A DNA stretch of 64,000 bases from CAVQFB01 sp963711675 (GTDB taxonomy: Bacteria > Acidobacteriota > Terriglobia > Terriglobales > Acidobacteriaceae). The DNA is taken from positions 1 through 64,000 of the forward strand of contig CAVQFB010000006.1 in assembly GCA_963711675.1 (NCBI GenBank), read 5' to 3'. The notes beneath the pieces were generated by a model. It saw only the letters and a program-made list of their open reading frames with translations. It searched no databases and was not told the origin of the DNA. Both the position numbers and the translations under genes were made by a program. Shown here one piece after another: positions 60,099-64,000 of the stretch; within the stretch, counting starts at the first letter, position 1; every line of letters starts with the position of its first letter.

Positions 60099-62906
60099 TC
60101 ACGCATGCACCGCTTCCGGCTTCGACGCCAGCAACTGCCGCAACACGAATTGCAGGATGCCGCCGTTCGCGTAATATTGCGCCTCTTGCGGCGTGTCGAT
60201 GCGAACCACAGCTTTGAACTCCTTGCTCTTCCCGTCAGCGCTCGCACGCAGCGTTACCCGGCTGCCAGCCTTGAAGTTCCCAACGAGTTCACGAATTCCT
60301 GCGATCTCGAATACTTCTTCTCCTGTCAGCTTGAGCGATTCCGCGGTTTCTCCCGCTTCAAACTGCAGCGGAAGAATACCCATTCCTACAAGATTAGAAC
60401 GGTGAATACGCTCGTAGCTCTCCGCGATCACCGCGCGCACGCCGAGCAGCAGTGGCCCCTTGGCCGCCCAGTCGCGCGACGACCCCGAGCCGTACTCTTT
60501 TCCTGCCAGAATAATGAGCGGCGTTCCATCCTTCTGATACTTTACGGAAGCATCGAAGATGCTCATTTCTTGATTGGTCGGCAGATAGCGTGTGTAGCCA
60601 CCCTCCGTGTTGACCAGCTTGTTCTTCAAGCGCACGTTCGCGAAGGTACCCCTCACCATCACTTCGTGATTGCCGCGACGCGAACCGTAAGAATTGAAGT
60701 CCGCGGGTTTCACTCCGTGCTCGATCAGATACTTTCCCGCCGGGCTGTCTTTCTTGATCGACCCCGCCGGAGAAATATGATCGGTCGTCACGCTGTCGCC
60801 GAGCACCGCCAGCACGCGCGCGCCTTTGATCTCCCGCACCGCCGAGGGTTTCAACGCCATCCCCTCGAAGTACGGCGCTTGCCGGATGTAGGTCGAATCC
60901 TTCTCCCAGACATAGGTCTGTCCGTGAGGCACAGGCAGGGATCTCCAGTGCGAATCGCCCTGATAGACCTCGCCATAGCTCTTGCGGAACATGTCTGACG
61001 TGATCGACTTCTGCACCGCTTCGTCCACTTCTCTCTGGGTCGGCCAAACATCAGCCAGGAATACAGGCTTCCCGTCCTTGCCGCGACCGAGGGCATCTTT
61101 GCGCAGGTCCACGTCGATACGCCCCGCTAGCGCAAACGCCACCACCAGCGGCGGCGACATCAGATAGTTGGCACGAACTTCGGAGTTGATGCGTCCTTCG
61201 AAATTCCGGTTCCCCGACAACACCGAAGCCACCACCAGATTCTTCTCGTCGATCGCTTGTGATACTTCAGTCGGCAAAGGTCCAGAGTTTCCAATGCAGG
61301 TTGTGCATCCATAGCCGACGATGTGAAACTTGATCTTCTCGAGGTAAGACAGCAGACCCGCATGATCGAGGTAGTCGCGCACTACCTTCGATCCCGGTGC
61401 CAGGGACGTCTTCACCCACGGCGGAACCGACAAGCCTTTCTCGACTGCTTTCTTCGCGAGCAATCCCGCCGCCACCATCACGGACGGATTTGAAGTGTTG
61501 GTGCAACTGGTGATTGCAGCAATCACTACGCTTCCATGCTTGAGCGCATCCTTAACGTTCGGCGGAACATGCTCATGCACGCGCGGATCCTCGACACCCA
61601 CCGCAGTGGGATTGCCTCCTTCACCCTCCCACACTTGCTTGCCGGCAACGGCATTTGCAACCACCGCCGCGGTGGCCGTGGCAGCCCCCGTCTTGCCCGG
61701 CTTGATCAACGACGGCAGAGCCTTCTCGAACGACTCCCTCGCATTCGAAAGGGACACGCGATCCTGCGGCCGCTTCGGCCCTGCAAGGCTCGGCTCAACC
61801 GACGCGAGATCAAGAGTCAACAACTCCGAATACTCCGCTTCCGGCGTGTTTTCGTCGTGGAACAAGCCTTGCTCACGACAGTAAGCCTCGACCAGAGCCA
61901 CCTGTTCTTCGGAGCGTCCGCTCAGATGCAGATAGGTCAAACTCTCTTTGTCGACGGGGAAGATGCCGCAGGTCGCGCCGTACTCGGGCGACATGTTTCC
62001 GATCGTGGCGCGATCGGCCAGCGGCAGATAGCGCAGCCCAGGGCCGAAATATTCGACGAACTTGCCCACCACACCATGCTTGCGCAGCATCTCGGTGATG
62101 GTCAAAACCAGATCCGTCGCCGTCGCTCCTTCTCTCAGGCGTCCCGTTAGCTTCACCCCGACTACCAGCGGAATTAGCATCGATACTGGCTGGCCTAACA
62201 TCGCCGCTTCCGCTTCGATTCCGCCTACGCCCCAACCGAGAACGCCCAGCCCGTTGATCATCGTAGTGTGGGAATCGGTCCCTACCAGAGTGTCAGGATA
62301 CGCGGAGCGTTTGCCGTCCACCTCATGCACGAAAACCACGCGAGCCAGATATTCCAGGTTTACCTGGTGCACGATCCCGGTATCGGGCGGCACGATAGCC
62401 AGATTCCTAAACGCGGTTTGCCCCCAGCGCAGGAATGCGTACCGCTCCTTGTTCCGCATGAACTCAAGCTCCGCATTCAAGCCGAATGCCTGCGGCGTGC
62501 CGAATTCATCCACCTGAACCGAGTGATCAATGACGAGTTCCGCCGGCTGCAAGGGATTGATCAGTGTCGGGTCCCCGCCGAGACGCTTCATCGCGTCGCG
62601 CATCGCGGCCAGATCCACGACTGCCGGAACTCCGGTAAAATCCTGCAGCAGCACGCGGCTGGGCGTGAAGGCAATCTCCTTGTCGGGCTTGCTCTTGCTG
62701 TTCCACGCGGCGAGGGCGCGAATCTCTTCTTTCGTCACATTCTTGCCGTCTTCGGTGCGCAGCAGATTTTCCAGCAGAATTCTCAGCGAATATGGCAGGT
62801 GCTTGGTGGAGATGCCCTGCTTGTCAAGCGCGTCCAGCCGGTAGATTTCGTATTCTTTATTGCCGACACGCAAATTCGAACGGCTGTTGAAACTATTCAC
62901 AGACAT
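60099..62906 (-). CDS. acnA: Aconitate hydratase AcnA
   Basis: A 935-residue enzyme of the AcnA/IRP type. The three cluster cysteines are in TSCTNTSNPSVM and GCTTCIGNSG; active-site residues are in GSRRGNHEV and YGSGSSRDWAAKGP. It interconverts citrate and isocitrate and can bind RNA when the cluster is lost. It reads toward hslV with a gap of 122 bases that contains a small run of ACTAGG/GGTACC repeats. Confidence 0.97.
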   Translation of the reverse strand: MSVNSFNSRSNLRVGNKEYEIYRLDALDKQGISTKHLPYSLRILLENLLRTEDGKNVTKEEIRALAAWNSKSKPDKEIAFTPSRVLLQDFTGVPAVVDLAAMRDAMKRLGGDPTLINPLQPAELVIDHSVQVDEFGTPQAFGLNAELEFMRNKERYAFLRWGQTAFRNLAIVPPDTGIVHQVNLEYLARVVFVHEVDGKRSAYPDTLVGTDSHTTMINGLGVLGWGVGGIEAEAAMLGQPVSMLIPLVVGVKLTGRLREGATATDLVLTITEMLRKHGVVGKFVEYFGPGLRYLPLADRATIGNMSPEYGATCGIFPVDKESLTYLHLSGRSEEQVALVEAYCREQGLFHDENTPEAEYSELLTLDLASVEPSLAGPKRPQDRVSLSNARESFEKALPSLIKPGKTGAATATAAVVANAVAGKQVWEGEGGNPTAVGVEDPRVHEHVPPNVKDALKHGSVVIAAITSCTNTSNPSVMVAAGLLAKKAVEKGLSVPPWVKTSLAPGSKVVRDYLDHAGLLSYLEKIKFHIVGYGCTTCIGNSGPLPTEVSQAIDEKNLVVASVLSGNRNFEGRINSEVRANYLMSPPLVVAFALAGRIDVDLRKDALGRGKDGKPVFLADVWPTQREVDEAVQKSITSDMFRKSYGEVYQGDSHWRSLPVPHGQTYVWEKDSTYIRQAPYFEGMALKPSAVREIKGARVLAVLGDSVTTDHISPAGSIKKDSPAGKYLIEHGVKPADFNSYGSRRGNHEVMVRGTFANVRLKNKLVNTEGGYTRYLPTNQEMSIFDASVKYQKDGTPLIILAGKEYGSGSSRDWAAKGPLLLGVRAVIAESYERIHRSNLVGMGILPLQFEAGETAESLKLTGEEVFEIAGIRELVGNFKAGSRVTLRASADGKSKEFKAVVRIDTPQEAQYYANGGILQFVLRQLLASKPEAVHA

Positions 62907-63064
62907 AATGGCCTTCCCTCGGGAAATTCCGGCACACGACCGGATCTACGCAGTGCGGACTCGAACTTAATCTCGAACTTAATAGTGTAATTCGTTCTAT
63001 CGTCGTTGCGTAGTCACGCGCCGTATGGAGGATTCCGGTCCGGTTGCGGTATAAAAGCTGGGCT

Positions 63065-63469
63065 ATGGAGCAAACACTCGGTTATGTCGCGCTCGTAGTT
63101 CGGGACTACGACGAGGCGCTCGCATTTTTTACCCAGGTTCTCAACTTCCGATTGGTCGAAGATACCCGCTTGAGCTCAGACAAGCGGTGGGTGCTGGTCG
63201 CTCCGCCGGGCCCTGGCGCTACGAGCCTGCTTCTGGCGCGCGCCGCGACACCCGAGCAAGCGACTCGCATCGGTAACCAGACCGGGGGACGAGTCGCCTT
63301 CTTTTTGCACACCGATGATTTCTGGCGCGACTACCGTGAAATGACCGCGCGAAACGTAAAGTTCACAAGAGCGCCCAGCGAAGAAGCGTACGGCACAGTT
63401 GCTGTTTTCGAAGACCTGTACGGCAATCTATGGGACCTGTTGCAACTGAAGGACAGCGGTTCACGCTGA
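63065..63469 (+). CDS. VOC-superfamily protein
   Basis: 134 residues from ATG 63065 (MEQTLGYVALVVRDYDEALA), a single glyoxalase/bleomycin-resistance-type domain. The beta-alpha-beta-beta-beta pattern ends with AVFEDLYGNLWDLLQL, where a Glu/Asp metal ligand usually lies. It resembles the lactoylglutathione-lyase-like proteins of soil bacteria; the substrate is unknown. Confidence 0.8.
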   Translation: MEQTLGYVALVVRDYDEALAFFTQVLNFRLVEDTRLSSDKRWVLVAPPGPGATSLLLARAATPEQATRIGNQTGGRVAFFLHTDDFWRDYREMTARNVKFTRAPSEEAYGTVAVFEDLYGNLWDLLQLKDSGSR

Positions 63470-63494
63470 TGGAATGTTTTCGTTCAGCAGAATC

Positions 63495-63722
63495 CTACCG
63501 TGCTCCTGTCCAAACCTGATAAATCACGACTCCGAACATAAAAACCAGGTACACCCTGAGCGCCCAGAACAAGACCATCTCGGTGCCCGTGAGGCGCCGT
63601 CGCGGACAGTGGTGTTTTGCCTTGGCATCGCTCAACTGATCGGGCTCCAGCGACGTCATCACTGCGGCGAGGTCTTCGCGACTTACTTCGACTTCTGTTG
63701 AGGGATCACGCTGGTCTACCAT
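63495..63722 (-). CDS. Small membrane protein downstream of an Nramp gene
   Basis: 75 residues: an acidic N-terminal half (VEVSREDLAAVMTSLEPDQL), a short His/Cys/Arg-rich stretch (KHHCPRRR) and one membrane span (ALRVYLVFMFGVVIYQVW). It begins directly after the stop of the transporter gene, so it is probably translated with it and may modulate it. No family was recognised. Confidence 0.65.
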   Translation of the reverse strand: MVDQRDPSTEVEVSREDLAAVMTSLEPDQLSDAKAKHHCPRRRLTGTEMVLFWALRVYLVFMFGVVIYQVWTGAR

Positions 63723-64000
63723 CTATTTACCTCCAACGGCCGCGAGCACATGGGGTGCGATAACGCTGATCCCAAACAAGAGGCCTGCGCCGATCAATAT
63801 CACCACCACCGTGAGGGCCAGGGCGTTCGCCCATAGCGGACTGACCAATTCGCCCATGATTTCATGGTCGTTGACCAGCATGTAAAGGAAAAGGAGCGCT
63901 GGAGGCATCGCCAGGACGGCAATTACGTTCACGACCAGCACGATATATACGAGCGGAATTCCCGGGATCAGGACCAGGCCCGCAGCGGCTGCAGCTTCCA
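63723..64000 (-). CDS. Nramp-family divalent metal transporter, 3' end
   Basis: The minus-strand frame is open to the window edge and gives about 91 residues. VNVIAVLAMPPALLFLYMLV, then NDHEIMGELVSPLWANALAL and a final span (VVVILIGAGLLFGISVI) match the C-terminal end of the Nramp (MntH-like) Mn2+/Fe2+ transporters of this phylum. The N-terminal part lies right of the window. Confidence 0.75.
   Translation of the reverse strand, partial: EAAAAAGLVLIPGIPLVYIVLVVNVIAVLAMPPALLFLYMLVNDHEIMGELVSPLWANALALTVVVILIGAGLLFGISVIAPHVLAAVGGK

Overview
The window looks like a chromosomal piece of a GC-rich Gram-negative soil bacterium, most likely an Acidobacteriota (Terriglobia-like). The pointers are the CadC-type winged-helix regulator at 39.9-40.8 kb with the wording typical of that phylum, lipid A genes of the fabZ-lpxA-lpxI kind, lysine-rich micropeptides, and GGDEF and TonB proteins of acidobacterial style. 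No rRNA or housekeeping ribosomal gene is present, so the assignment is an inference.

Layout. 0-3.3 kb: a more AT-rich accessory segment (broken SRAP gene, cold-shock-like protein, truncated NERD protein, excisionase-like HTH, tyrosine recombinase) abutting the 3' end of a tRNA-Ser(GCT) on the minus strand; this is the right end of an integrated island that continues left of the window. 3.4-10.2 kb: signalling genes (a membrane diguanylate cyclase, an OmpR-type response regulator, an orphan histidine-kinase dimerisation domain, two sigma-54 activators and a PAS histidine kinase) that lead directly into the flagellar genes. 10.2-29.9 kb: a long collinear flagellar cluster flgB-flgC-fliE-fliF-fliG-fliH-fliI-fliJ-fliK-flgD-flgE-fliL-fliN-fliO-fliP-fliQ-fliR-flhB-flhA-fliA-fliM-fliN/fliY, closed by a Cys-rich MshEN protein that may sense c-di-GMP. 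It encodes the basal body, switch, export gate and hook, but no filament, rod-distal, ring, stator or chemotaxis genes. 29.9-41 kb: a small tatA, an M20 peptidase, the lipid A block fabZ-lpxA-lpxI with a Gfo/Idh oxidoreductase, a TonB-like protein, an M13 peptidase, a DUF4097 protein and a winged-helix membrane regulator. 41-48.3 kb: a small membrane protein and miaA, a GH3 enzyme, a lipoprotein, and the pyrimidine genes pyrR-pyrB-pyrC. 48.3-53 kb (minus): kbl and a damaged tdh (threonine degradation), a DUF1572 protein and a split HyuB. 53-64 kb: a 14-residue lysine-rich peptide with its own terminator, a MerR regulator, secreted or TPR proteins, dps, hslVU, acnA, a VOC protein and the 3' end of an Nramp transporter.

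A striking property of the window is the number of single-base frame disruptions in otherwise well-conserved genes. They are densest at 9.6-11.65 kb (second sigma-54 activator, flgB, flgC, fliE, 5' end of fliF) and recur in the SRAP, NERD, diguanylate cyclase, fliP, tdh and hyuB genes. Because the protein sequence is recovered on either side of each break, sequencing or assembly indels are the simplest explanation, but recent gene decay cannot be excluded from sequence alone. Several real genes are shorter than usual ORF thresholds: tatA, a 49-residue membrane protein before miaA, and the lysine-rich micropeptide.
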